Below the pieces are notes generated by a model. It saw only the letters and a list, made by a program, of their open reading frames with translations. It did not search any database and was not told the DNA's origin. Position numbers and translations under genes: made by a program. Shown piece by piece: positions 14,063 to 20,402 of a stretch of DNA of 21,163 nucleotides (position 1 is its first letter; every line of letters begins with the position of its first letter). This DNA is from DASQFD01 sp035633255 (GTDB taxonomy: Bacteria; Actinomycetota; Actinomycetes; Actinomycetales; Dermatophilaceae): assembly GCA_035633255.1 (NCBI GenBank), contig DASQFD010000016.1, positions 1 to 21,163 of the forward strand. Direction: 5' to 3'.

Positions 14063-14910
14063 GGCATACCTCCCGGGGCGACCGCACCGACGACGAAGTC
14101 CCAGGGGTCGGTGCGCACTGTGCTGGTGTGGACCTCCACCCTAGGCCCGTCCCCGGAGTCGACGGCAAGGGCGTCGAGCAGCGCGGCGCGCAGGCGGGGC
14201 AGCCAGACCGCCTCGCTCGACCAGTGGCCCGCGTCCACGAGGTAGGGCGGCCCGCCGCGCGCCTCCTCGCGGGCCTCCAGGGCCGGGTGGTGGCGCAGGT
14301 CGGCGGTGACGTAGACGTCGGCGCCGCTCTCCCGGACCGCCTCGAACAGGTCGTCCCCCGACCCACCGAGCACGGCGACGGTCCGGACCGTCGCGTCGGC
14401 CGGCCCGGCGACCCGCAGGCCCCCGGCCGCGCGGGGCAGCGCGGCGTGCAGCCGGGTGACCAGCTCGGCCAGGGTCGTCGGCTGCGCCAGCCGCCCGACC
14501 CGTCCGAGCGCCTGCCCCTCCACCACCGCCAGGGGCGCGAGGTCGGTGAGGCCGGCGGCCTCACCCAGGGCGTCGCTGACCCCGCCCGCGGCCACGTCGG
14601 CGTTGGTGTGGGCGACGTAGAGGGCGACGTCGCCGACGACGAGGGAGGTGACGCCGGCCCCCTTGGCGCTCGTGGTGGCAACGCTGTGGACGCCGCGCAG
14701 GAGCAGGGGGTGGTGGGTGACCAGCAGGTCGGCCTGGGCGTCGACGGCCTCGGCGATCACCGCGAGCGTCGGGTCGAGCGCGACGTGCACCCGGCGGACC
14801 GGCTGCTCCGGGTCTCCGGTGACGAGGCCGACACGGTCCCACGACTGGGCGGTGCGGGGCGGGTAGAGCCCCTCCAGCACCGCGACGACGTCCCGCACGA
14901 AGAGGGTCAT
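14059..14910 (-). CDS. NIF3-like dinuclear metal center protein
   Basis: 283-aa NIF3/YbgI family protein. Metal-binding and family motifs: SWDRVGLVTGDPEQPV (residues 23-38), VALDPTLAVIAEA, DLLVTHHPLL (H66, H67), YVAHTNADVAAGGV, then AVLGGSGDD, GADVYVTADLRHH and VDAGHWSSE. It is probably a metal-dependent hydrolase; in E. coli YbgI and relatives the exact reaction is uncertain. The start codon is odd: ATG 14910 begins only 1 nt after the 3' end of tRNA-Val, so there is no room for a Shine-Dalgarno outside the tRNA. The N-terminus (MTLFVRDVVAVLEGLYPP) matches the family, so a later start is unlikely. Confidence 0.94.
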   Translation of the reverse strand: MTLFVRDVVAVLEGLYPPRTAQSWDRVGLVTGDPEQPVRRVHVALDPTLAVIAEAVDAQADLLVTHHPLLLRGVHSVATTSAKGAGVTSLVVGDVALYVAHTNADVAAGGVSDALGEAAGLTDLAPLAVVEGQALGRVGRLAQPTTLAELVTRLHAALPRAAGGLRVAGPADATVRTVAVLGGSGDDLFEAVRESGADVYVTADLRHHPALEAREEARGGPPYLVDAGHWSSEAVWLPRLRAALLDALAVDSGDGPRVEVHTSTVRTDPWDFVVGAVAPGGMP

Positions 14911-14911
14911 G

Positions 14912-14984
14912 TGGGCCCGGCCGGGGTCGAACCGACGACACCCGCGGTGTAAACGCGGTGCTCTGCCAACTGAGCTACAGGCCC
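14912..14984 (-). tRNA. tRNA-Val (anticodon TAC)
   Basis: 73-nt cloverleaf on the minus strand. Acceptor GGGCCTG pairs with CGGGCCC (one G-U pair), discriminator A73, CCA not encoded. The D arm includes TAGCTCAGTTGGCAGAGCA; the anticodon stem CCGCG/CGCGG encloses TTTACAC with anticodon TAC, reading GUA; the T arm holds GGTTCGACCCC. The NIF3 start codon lies 1 nt beyond A73. A possible -10 (CACAAT, minus strand of 15015-15020) lies about 30 nt upstream of the mature 5' end. Confidence 0.97.
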
Positions 14985-15033
14985 TGGGGTCCGCGCCCGC
15001 GCGGCCCGCCGGACATTGTGGCAGCAGCCGGGC

Positions 15034-15519
15034 TCATCCCAGCGACGCGAGGGCCTGACGGTAGCCGCCGAAGTCCCGCCGGTCGCCGGGTCCGTTGACC
15101 AGCGTCCACCGGACCACGCCCTGCCGGTCCACCAGGAAGGTGCCGCGGATCGGCGCGCCGGTGCGCTCGTTGAGCACGCCGTAGGCCCTCGCGACCCCGC
15201 CGTGCGGCCAGAAGTCGCTGAGGAGCGGGAAGAAGTAGCCCTCCTTGTCGGCGAAGGCGCGCAGGCTGAACATCGGGTCGCAGGAGATCGCCAGGACCTG
15301 CACGTCGTCGGAGACGAACGCGCCGAGGTCGTCCCGGATCTCGCACAGCTCACCGGTGCAGATGCCGGAGAAGGCGAACGGGTAGAACACCAGCACGACG
15401 GCCTTCTCGCCCCGGAAGGCGGAGAGGGTGATGTCGACGCCGTTCTGGTCCGTCAGGGTGAAGTCCGGCGCGGCGGCGCCGACGGAGAGGGCGGGGGTGG
15501 CGGCGGGGGCGGTGCTCAT
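15034..15519 (-). CDS. AhpE-like peroxiredoxin
   Basis: 161-aa thiol peroxidase that reduces H2O2 and organic peroxides. The core is VLVFYPFAFSGICTGELCEIRDDL, with peroxidatic C54 and a second Cys at C59 (a C-x4-C spacing as in Bcp-type atypical 2-Cys enzymes); M. tuberculosis AhpE, from recall, is 1-Cys. FPLLSDFWPHGGVARAYGVLNE and RGTFLVDRQGVVRW are strongly AhpE-like. ATG 15519 is chosen over ATG 15528 because AGGA lies 8 nt upstream of it. The gene lies upstream of tRNA-Val on the same strand and downstream of DUF3052, a pairing also seen in Mycobacterium and Streptomyces next to aceE. Confidence 0.93.
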   Translation of the reverse strand: MSTAPAATPALSVGAAAPDFTLTDQNGVDITLSAFRGEKAVVLVFYPFAFSGICTGELCEIRDDLGAFVSDDVQVLAISCDPMFSLRAFADKEGYFFPLLSDFWPHGGVARAYGVLNERTGAPIRGTFLVDRQGVVRWTLVNGPGDRRDFGGYRQALASLG

Positions 15520-15548
15520 GGCGACCATCCTGTCAAAGACCAGGCAGG

Positions 15549-15600
15549 AGCCGGTATGCCGTTCGGCACGCCCCAGCCGGTATGCCGTTCGGCAGGCCCC
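15549..15600. repeat. 26-bp tandem repeat between ahpE-like and DUF3052 genes
   Basis: Two adjacent 26-bp units (15549-15574 and 15575-15600) differing at one base. Each holds GGTATGCC and the near-palindrome TGCCGTTCGGCA (5-bp arms, TT centre). The second unit ends directly against the DUF3052 stop codon at 15601, so on the minus strand the repeats are the 3' flank of that gene and could act as paired hairpins. Function unproven. Confidence 0.85.
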
Positions 15601-16059
15601 TCAGTGGTGGCGCGCCTGGGCCTTCGGCGCCACGAGCTTGGTGGCGCGCCAGTCGCCGCCCACGCTGAAGGTGCCCGAGGCGTGCAGGCCGGTCGTCACG
15701 GCGGACTCGTCGACCTCGCTGGCGTCGACCTCGCCGTCCCGGCCCGGCTTCGGGGTGAGCAGCACCACGAAGCCCAGCTCGCCGAGGATGCCGACCATGT
15801 CCACGAGGGCGTCCGCGAGGTCCCCGTCACCGTCACGCCACCACAGGAGCACGGCGTCGGCCTCGCCCGTGTAGTCCTCGTCCTCGAGCTCGGTGCCGCA
15901 GAGGTCCTCGACGCGGAAGCGGAAGTCGTCGGCCACGTCCTCGTCGTACCCGAACTCCTGCACGACCTGCCCGGGGGCGAAGCCCAGCCGCTCGACGGTG
16001 CTCGCTCCACCACCTCCCTCCGGGCCGGAGGTCGCCGGCGGCGGGGCTGGGGTGCTCAC
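15601..16059 (-). CDS. DUF3052 family protein
   Basis: 152-aa acidic soluble protein of the actinobacterial DUF3052 family (Rv2239c-like). After a Pro/Gly/Ala-rich N-terminus (about residues 1-20), the family core runs from VERLGFAPGQVVQEFGYDEDVADDFRF through DAVLLWWRDGDGDLADALVDMVGILGELGFVVLLTPKPG to WRATKLVAPKAQAR. No enzyme motif is visible and the function is unknown. Its steady position beside aceE and an AhpE-like peroxiredoxin suggests a link to pyruvate dehydrogenase or redox control (inference). GTG 16059 is the likely start, with a weak AAAGG upstream. Here it is separated from aceE by about 4.3 kb carrying four other genes. Confidence 0.93.
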   Translation of the reverse strand: MSTPAPPPATSGPEGGGGASTVERLGFAPGQVVQEFGYDEDVADDFRFRVEDLCGTELEDEDYTGEADAVLLWWRDGDGDLADALVDMVGILGELGFVVLLTPKPGRDGEVDASEVDESAVTTGLHASGTFSVGGDWRATKLVAPKAQARHH

Positions 16060-16141
16060 GGGTTGCTGCCTTTCCGATGCTGCCGAGGGACGGGCGGGTC
16101 GCGTGCCGGGATCCCCGCCACGACGACTGGGGGATAGTCCA

Positions 16142-17857
16142 CTAGGTATCCCTCGACTCGTGCAACCGGACGGGGACGCGGATGCGGGCCGCCCGGGCTC
16201 GCTCGGACTCCTCGGCGAGCAGCCGGTGCGCCTCGGGGACGGCCAGGTGCTCGATCAGGGGGCCGACCGGCCCGGGTGTGGAGACCAGGCGCACGGCCGC
16301 GAGACCGAGCCGTCGCTCCAGCGGCCCCTGGGTGAGGGTCACCGACTGGATCCGGGCATGCGGCACGGCGACAACGGACCGGGTGAGGCGCCCGCGGCGC
16401 AGGAGGATCGCCTCCCCGGTGACGGCATACCCGGTCCGCCGCCACGCGAGGAGGTCCAACGGGCGGGCCCGCGGCGAGACGAGGGTCCACCCGCCCTCAG
16501 GGCCGTCGCCGAGGGCGGCGCGCGAGAGCACGTCGAGGGACAGGCGCGGGTCGAGCAGGGTCAGCACGCCGAGCGCCTGGTCCAGGGTGCCGACCGGCAG
16601 CACCACGGTCTCGCTGGTCGGGTCGTCATCGCTGCCGTGGACGCCCGCGACGTTGACCCGGGCCCGCCACCAGCCCAACGGCCGCCACCACAGGGGCTGG
16701 ACCATCTCCATCGCCTGCACGCGGTGCAGCGGCACGGTGGTGGTGCGCTGGTCGGTCAGGCCGTGGCGCAGGCGCAGGCTGGGGCCCAGGTCGCTCAACC
16801 GGAAGTTGCCGTGCTTGAGCAGCTCGCGGACCCGGCTCACCGCGACGCCCAGGAGCACCGGCCCGATCGCCGGGACCGACCCGATGAAGGCCACGAGGAC
16901 CGACCGGTTGCCGGCGATCCCCGCGGCGACGCCCGCCGCCACGAGAAGCATGAGGACCAGGATGACCGTGGAGCCGTGCAGGAGGGTGGCGACCAGGAGC
17001 CGGCCGTTCGGGACCGAGAGCACGGGGCGCCCGGCGTCCGGGCCGCCGGTCACCATGGCCCGCAGGGACGCTCCCGGGTCCTCCCAGGCCGGCCCGCCCC
17101 GCCCAGCACCCCCGGGCACCTCGACCCCGGCCCGGGCCTCGCCGCCGGCCCCGGCCTGGCCGCCGGCCCCGACCTCGCCGCCGGCCCGCCCGTCGGGCGC
17201 GGCCCACCCGTCGGGCGCGGCCCGCACGTCGGGTGCCGCCTCCGCCTCGGTCAGGGCGGGCACCCCCCGGTGCTGCTCGTCGCTGCGGGCGGCCAGCTCG
17301 AGGAGGTGGTCACGCACCGCCTCGGCCCGGTCGAGGCGCAGGAACGCGAGCTTGAGCTGGGCGTCCCGCCCGCCGGCGGACTGGACGACGACCTGCGCCA
17401 GCCCGAGCATCTGGGCCAGCAGTGGCCGGCTCACGTCGACCGCCTGGACCCGCTCGAGCGGCACCTGCCGGTGCTGGCGGAACAGCCAGCCGCTGCGCAG
17501 CTCGACCTGGCTCGGCGTGACCCGGAAGACGCTGAACCGCCAGCTGAGCCAGGCCCCGCCCAGCACGACGGCGATGACGGCGAGGGCGCCGCCGACCGCG
17601 AGCAGGGGATGAGCCACGACGTCGGTGAGGCCGAGGTCGCCACCGGCTCCCGGGCCGCCCGGCACGTCGGTGCCCGAGTCGGCCGGGCCGTTCCAGAACG
17701 AGCCCCCGACGGCCGAGAACAACCGGTCGAACGCCTGGCTGAGCAGGTAGCCGACGATCGCGATGGCCACGATGCCGCCGCGGAGCACCGGCGAGAGCGG
17801 GTGCAGCCGCTGCCAGTCCTCCCCCCAGCCGATGCCACGCTCCGACCGAGCGGTCAC
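16142..17857 (-). CDS. Large bacterial PH-domain membrane protein (YdbT-like)
   Basis: 571-aa membrane protein with repeated bacterial PH (bPH2) domains, like B. subtilis YdbT. Membrane segments lie at about residues 24-42, 84-104, 286-312 and 318-340. PH units follow each pair (FSVFRVTPSQVELRSGW..., HGNFRLSDLGPSLRLRHGLTD..., and RRTGYAVTGEAILLRRGRL near the C-terminus). A low-complexity linker (about 205-255) is built of Ala/Gly/Pro hexapeptides encoded by 18-bp DNA repeats. GTG 17857 overlaps the stop of the small PH gene as GTGA. YdbS/YdbT pairs have been linked to resistance to antimicrobial compounds in Bacillus; the role here is unknown. Confidence 0.9.
   Translation of the reverse strand: MTARSERGIGWGEDWQRLHPLSPVLRGGIVAIAIVGYLLSQAFDRLFSAVGGSFWNGPADSGTDVPGGPGAGGDLGLTDVVAHPLLAVGGALAVIAVVLGGAWLSWRFSVFRVTPSQVELRSGWLFRQHRQVPLERVQAVDVSRPLLAQMLGLAQVVVQSAGGRDAQLKLAFLRLDRAEAVRDHLLELAARSDEQHRGVPALTEAEAAPDVRAAPDGWAAPDGRAGGEVGAGGQAGAGGEARAGVEVPGGAGRGGPAWEDPGASLRAMVTGGPDAGRPVLSVPNGRLLVATLLHGSTVILVLMLLVAAGVAAGIAGNRSVLVAFIGSVPAIGPVLLGVAVSRVRELLKHGNFRLSDLGPSLRLRHGLTDQRTTTVPLHRVQAMEMVQPLWWRPLGWWRARVNVAGVHGSDDDPTSETVVLPVGTLDQALGVLTLLDPRLSLDVLSRAALGDGPEGGWTLVSPRARPLDLLAWRRTGYAVTGEAILLRRGRLTRSVVAVPHARIQSVTLTQGPLERRLGLAAVRLVSTPGPVGPLIEHLAVPEAHRLLAEESERARAARIRVPVRLHESRDT
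17137..17242. repeat. 18-bp minisatellites in the PH-protein linker
   Basis: Three units of CCTCGCCGCCGGCCCC-type sequence (17137-17190) and then about three of CCCGTCGGGCGCGGCCCR type (17189-17242), each 18 bp and so in frame. They encode hexapeptides such as AAPDGW, AAPDGR, AGGEVG and AGGQAG. Length variation between strains would keep the frame. Confidence 0.85.
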
Positions 17858-18381
17858 AGCCCCGCCCGCTGTGCCTCGCCCCGGGCCGCGAGACGGGTCC
17901 GCAGCGCCTCCGCCTCGGCCGTCGTCAGGCCGGGCAGGGTGCCGCCGCTCTCCGGCGAGGCGGTGTGGATCTCGCAGGAGGCGATGCCGCGGGCCCGCAT
18001 GAGCGGCCCGGAGTGGATGTCGACGTACTGCAGCCGGCCGTACGGGATGCTCACCAGGCTCCGCCACAGACGGCCCTTGCGGATGACCAGCTCCTCGGGC
18101 AGCTCGACCCAGGTGATGGCGGAGACCTGGCGCGTCACCACCCACGCCAGCCAGGCGGCGCCGAGCACCACGGCCAGGGCGCCGAGCCAGGCCCACGGCG
18201 TCACCAGCACGGCCGCGACCACGGCCCCCAGCAGTGCGGGGGCCGCCACCATCGCCAGGACGAGCAGGCGCACGGTGCGCAGGGCCGGCGAGACGTGCCG
18301 CCAGGCCAGCTCCCCGCCCTGCAGGGTCACCTCCGGCGCCGCTGCATCCGCCGCCCGGTGCGGCGTGTCGGCCTCGGTCAT
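17854..18381 (-). CDS. Small bacterial PH-domain membrane protein (YdbS-like)
   Basis: 175-aa partner of the large PH protein. A polar N-terminus (1-33) is followed by two membrane helices (about 37-60 and 64-83) and one bPH2 domain (ITWVELPEELVIRKGRLWRSLVSIPYGRLQYVDIHSGPLMRARGIASCEIHTAS). The small-large order with a 4-nt GTGA overlap is the usual ydbS-ydbT arrangement, implying a complex. ATG 18381 is preceded by CAGGCT ending 6 nt upstream, a one-base variant of the TAnnnT -10 seen at other leaderless genes, and no Shine-Dalgarno is visible. Confidence 0.92.
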   Translation of the reverse strand: MTEADTPHRAADAAAPEVTLQGGELAWRHVSPALRTVRLLVLAMVAAPALLGAVVAAVLVTPWAWLGALAVVLGAAWLAWVVTRQVSAITWVELPEELVIRKGRLWRSLVSIPYGRLQYVDIHSGPLMRARGIASCEIHTASPESGGTLPGLTTAEAEALRTRLAARGEAQRAGL

Positions 18382-18416
18382 GCACCCAGCCTGCCACCCC
18401 CCGCCCGCGGGGTGGA

Positions 18417-19277
18417 TCACCCCAGGCGGGGCCCGGCGGGCGTGCGGTGCCCGGGACCGCCGAGGAAGTCCGCGACCAGCGCGTTGAACTCGTCGGCGCG
18501 CTCGATCTGCGTCCAGTGCCCGCACCGCCCGAAGACGTGCAGGCGGCTGTCGTCGACGAGCTCGAGCAGGCGGAACGCGTTCCGCAGCGGGATGATCCGG
18601 TCGTCGCGACCGTGCACGACCAGCGTCGGGTGCGGGATCGCCGCGATGAGCTCCTCCGGGGTGGCCAGGCCGTCCACGCCGGCCTGCCGTGGCGCGGGGA
18701 ACATGGCGGCGAAGGCCTCCTGCACCCCGGGCCGCACCGACGCGGCGTACCGCATCTCGGCGAGCTCGTCGGAGACCAGCGACCGGTCCACGGCGAAGAT
18801 GTCGAGCAGGCGGCGCATCTCCGCGACCGACGGCTGGTAGCCCCAGACGGCGTCCAGGCCCTCGGTGATCGGGAAGGAGACGCCGACCGACCCCATGAGC
18901 ACCAGCCGGTCCACCCGCTCGGGCGCGCTCACCGCGATCGAGATGGCGAGCCCGCCGCCGAAGCTGTTGCCCACGAGCGAGAAGCGGTCCAGGCCGATGG
19001 CGTCGGCGAAGCCGAGCAGGTGCTCCCGCCACGCCGCCAGGCCGTACGGGAAGCCCTCGGGCCGTTCGGTGTAGCCGAAGCCGACGACGTCCGGGGCGTA
19101 GACCGTGAACCGCTCGGCGAGCGCGGGGACCGTGAGCCGCCAGTTCGCCCACGCGGAGACGCCGGGCCCGGAGCCGTGCACGAGCAGCACCGGCGGCCCG
19201 GAGCCGGCGCGGTGGTAGTTGGTGGCGATGCCGTCGACGTCGACGGTGAGCCCGACCTCCGCGTTGTCCGCTGCCAT
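18417..19277 (-). CDS. Alpha/beta hydrolase, meta-cleavage product hydrolase type
   Basis: 286-aa alpha/beta hydrolase close to the BphD/XylF/HsaD group, which cleaves C-C bonds in ring-fission products. Oxyanion region: LLVHGSGPGVSAWANW. The catalytic triad is S105 (LVGNSFGGG), D226 (VVHGRDDRIIP) and H254 (FGRCGHWTQIERADEFN), all present. GHWTQIE and the late W are typical of this group. No ring-cleaving dioxygenase, hydratase or aldolase is nearby, so the real substrate is open. ATG 19277 is chosen over an upstream ATG: TACGGT ends 7 nt before it, and the family similarity starts shortly after. Confidence 0.9.
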   Translation of the reverse strand: MAADNAEVGLTVDVDGIATNYHRAGSGPPVLLVHGSGPGVSAWANWRLTVPALAERFTVYAPDVVGFGYTERPEGFPYGLAAWREHLLGFADAIGLDRFSLVGNSFGGGLAISIAVSAPERVDRLVLMGSVGVSFPITEGLDAVWGYQPSVAEMRRLLDIFAVDRSLVSDELAEMRYAASVRPGVQEAFAAMFPAPRQAGVDGLATPEELIAAIPHPTLVVHGRDDRIIPLRNAFRLLELVDDSRLHVFGRCGHWTQIERADEFNALVADFLGGPGHRTPAGPRLG

Positions 19278-19284
19278 GACCCGC

Positions 19285-19290
19285 ACCGTA
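19285..19290 (-). promoter_or_regulatory. -10 hexamer TACGGT of the alpha/beta hydrolase gene (leaderless)
   Basis: Minus-strand TACGGT, 7 nt before ATG 19277. It diverges from the fdhD promoter, with about 50 bp between the two -10 elements. Confidence 0.5.
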
Positions 19291-19341
19291 GGCGCCGCGA
19301 CGCCCGCGGTGGCGCCGCGTTCCGGAGGCCGCAACGCGGCA

Positions 19342-19347
19342 TACCCT
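19342..19347 (+). promoter_or_regulatory. -10 hexamer TACCCT of fdhD (leaderless)
   Basis: TACCCT within GGCATACCCT, ending 7 nt before ATG 19355. No Shine-Dalgarno sequence. Confidence 0.6.
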
Positions 19348-19354
19348 CCCTGTC

Positions 19355-20197
19355 ATGGGACGGGTGACGCGACGGGTGCCGCGCACGCGGGTCGACGTCG
19401 CGTGCGGGACCCGCGTGACCCGGCCGGACACCGTCGCGGTGGAGGAGCCCCTGGAGGTGCGGGTGGGCGGCCGGCCGGTCGCCACGACCATGCGCACGCC
19501 CGGCGACGACTTCGACCTCGCGCTCGGCCACCTGCTCACCGAGGGCCTGCTCGGGTCGGCCAAGGACGTCGCCACGATGGTGCACTGCTCGGACGTCGAC
19601 GAGAGCGGCTCGCCCACCTTCAACGTCGTCGACCTGACGCTCGCGCCGGGTGCCGTGCTGCGCGCGCCGCCGCGCGAGCGGACCGAGCCGATGACCAGCG
19701 CGTGCGGGGTGTGCGGCAGCGCCACCGTGGACGCCGTCACCACGGCCAGCCGGTTTGCCGTCGCCGCCGACCCGCTGGCGGTGCCGGCCGACGTCGTGGC
19801 CGGGCTGCCGGGACGGCTCCGAGAGCACCAGCGGGCCTTCGACCGGACCGGCGGGGTGCACGCGGCCGGGCTGCTGACGGCGAGGGGCGAGGTGCTCGCC
19901 GTCCGCGAGGACGTGGGCCGGCACAATTCCGTCGACAAGGTGGTGGGGGCGGTCGCCCGGGAGCGGGAGCTGCCGCTCTGCGGCCTGGTGCTCCTCGTCA
20001 GCGCGCGGGCCAGCTTCGAGATCGTGCAGAAGGCGCTCGTCGCGGGCGTCCCGATGGTGGTGGCGGTGTCGGCGCCCTCCTCGCTCGCGGTCGAGCTCGC
20101 CGGGCGGGCGGGCCTGACCCTGGTGGCGTTCACCCGCGCCCCGACCCTGTCGATCTATGCCGGGGCGCACCGGGTGACGGACGCGGCCGGGGGCTGA
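19355..20197 (+). CDS. fdhD: Formate dehydrogenase accessory sulfurtransferase FdhD
   Basis: 280-aa FdhD. It takes sulfur from a cysteine desulfurase and inserts it as the sulfido ligand on the molybdenum cofactor (bis-MGD) of formate dehydrogenase and related enzymes. Motifs: VAVEEPLEVRVGG, RTPGDDFDLALGHLLTEGL, the sulfur-carrying CGVCG loop (C117, C120 within MTSACGVCGSAT), VREDVGRHNSVDKVVG and SARASFEIVQKALVAGVP. Everything needed for function is present. No formate dehydrogenase or molybdenum cofactor gene occurs in the window, so its client enzyme is elsewhere. ATG 19355 has a TACCCT -10 ending 7 nt upstream. Confidence 0.96.
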   Translation: MGRVTRRVPRTRVDVACGTRVTRPDTVAVEEPLEVRVGGRPVATTMRTPGDDFDLALGHLLTEGLLGSAKDVATMVHCSDVDESGSPTFNVVDLTLAPGAVLRAPPRERTEPMTSACGVCGSATVDAVTTASRFAVAADPLAVPADVVAGLPGRLREHQRAFDRTGGVHAAGLLTARGEVLAVREDVGRHNSVDKVVGAVARERELPLCGLVLLVSARASFEIVQKALVAGVPMVVAVSAPSSLAVELAGRAGLTLVAFTRAPTLSIYAGAHRVTDAAGG

Positions 20198-20402
20198 CCG
20201 GCATACCCGCTGCCCCCCGCATCCCCGTGCGTCGGCACCGCCCGTGTCCCGGCCGCCACGACGCCCGGCCGCTCGGCCGCGCGGCCCGAGGTCGTCGCAG
20301 TCGGCCGCTCGCGAATGGTGACCGGGGCCACGATGGGGTAGAGGATGTACGGACGCGCCCACCCCTCGCCGGGCGCTCGCTCCCCCGAGAGGACCGCACG
20401 CC
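20198..20402 (+). promoter_or_regulatory. fdhD-aceE intergenic region (aceE 5' region)
   Basis: 205 bp without a gene. It holds a GCATAC (20201), a direct repeat CGGCCGCTCG at 20266-20275 and 20302-20311, and GAGAGGA about 9 nt before the aceE GTG, a usable Shine-Dalgarno. Around 20339 (TAGAGGATGTAC) there may be a -10 but no clear hexamer, so aceE probably has a leader, unlike its neighbours. Confidence 0.4.

Noticed and set aside
15528..15541. TTTGACAGGA upstream of the peroxiredoxin gene read as a -35 box
   Set aside because: It is too close to the start codon to act as a -35 for this gene; the AGGA part fits a Shine-Dalgarno for ATG 15519 better.
15549..15600. Possible short CRISPR array
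   Set aside because: There are only two directly adjacent units with no spacer, so it is a tandem duplication.
15893..18487. 864-aa plus-strand ORF
   Set aside because: It is antisense to the PH-domain genes, which have clear domains and coupled starts; its product is Arg/Pro-rich with no family features.
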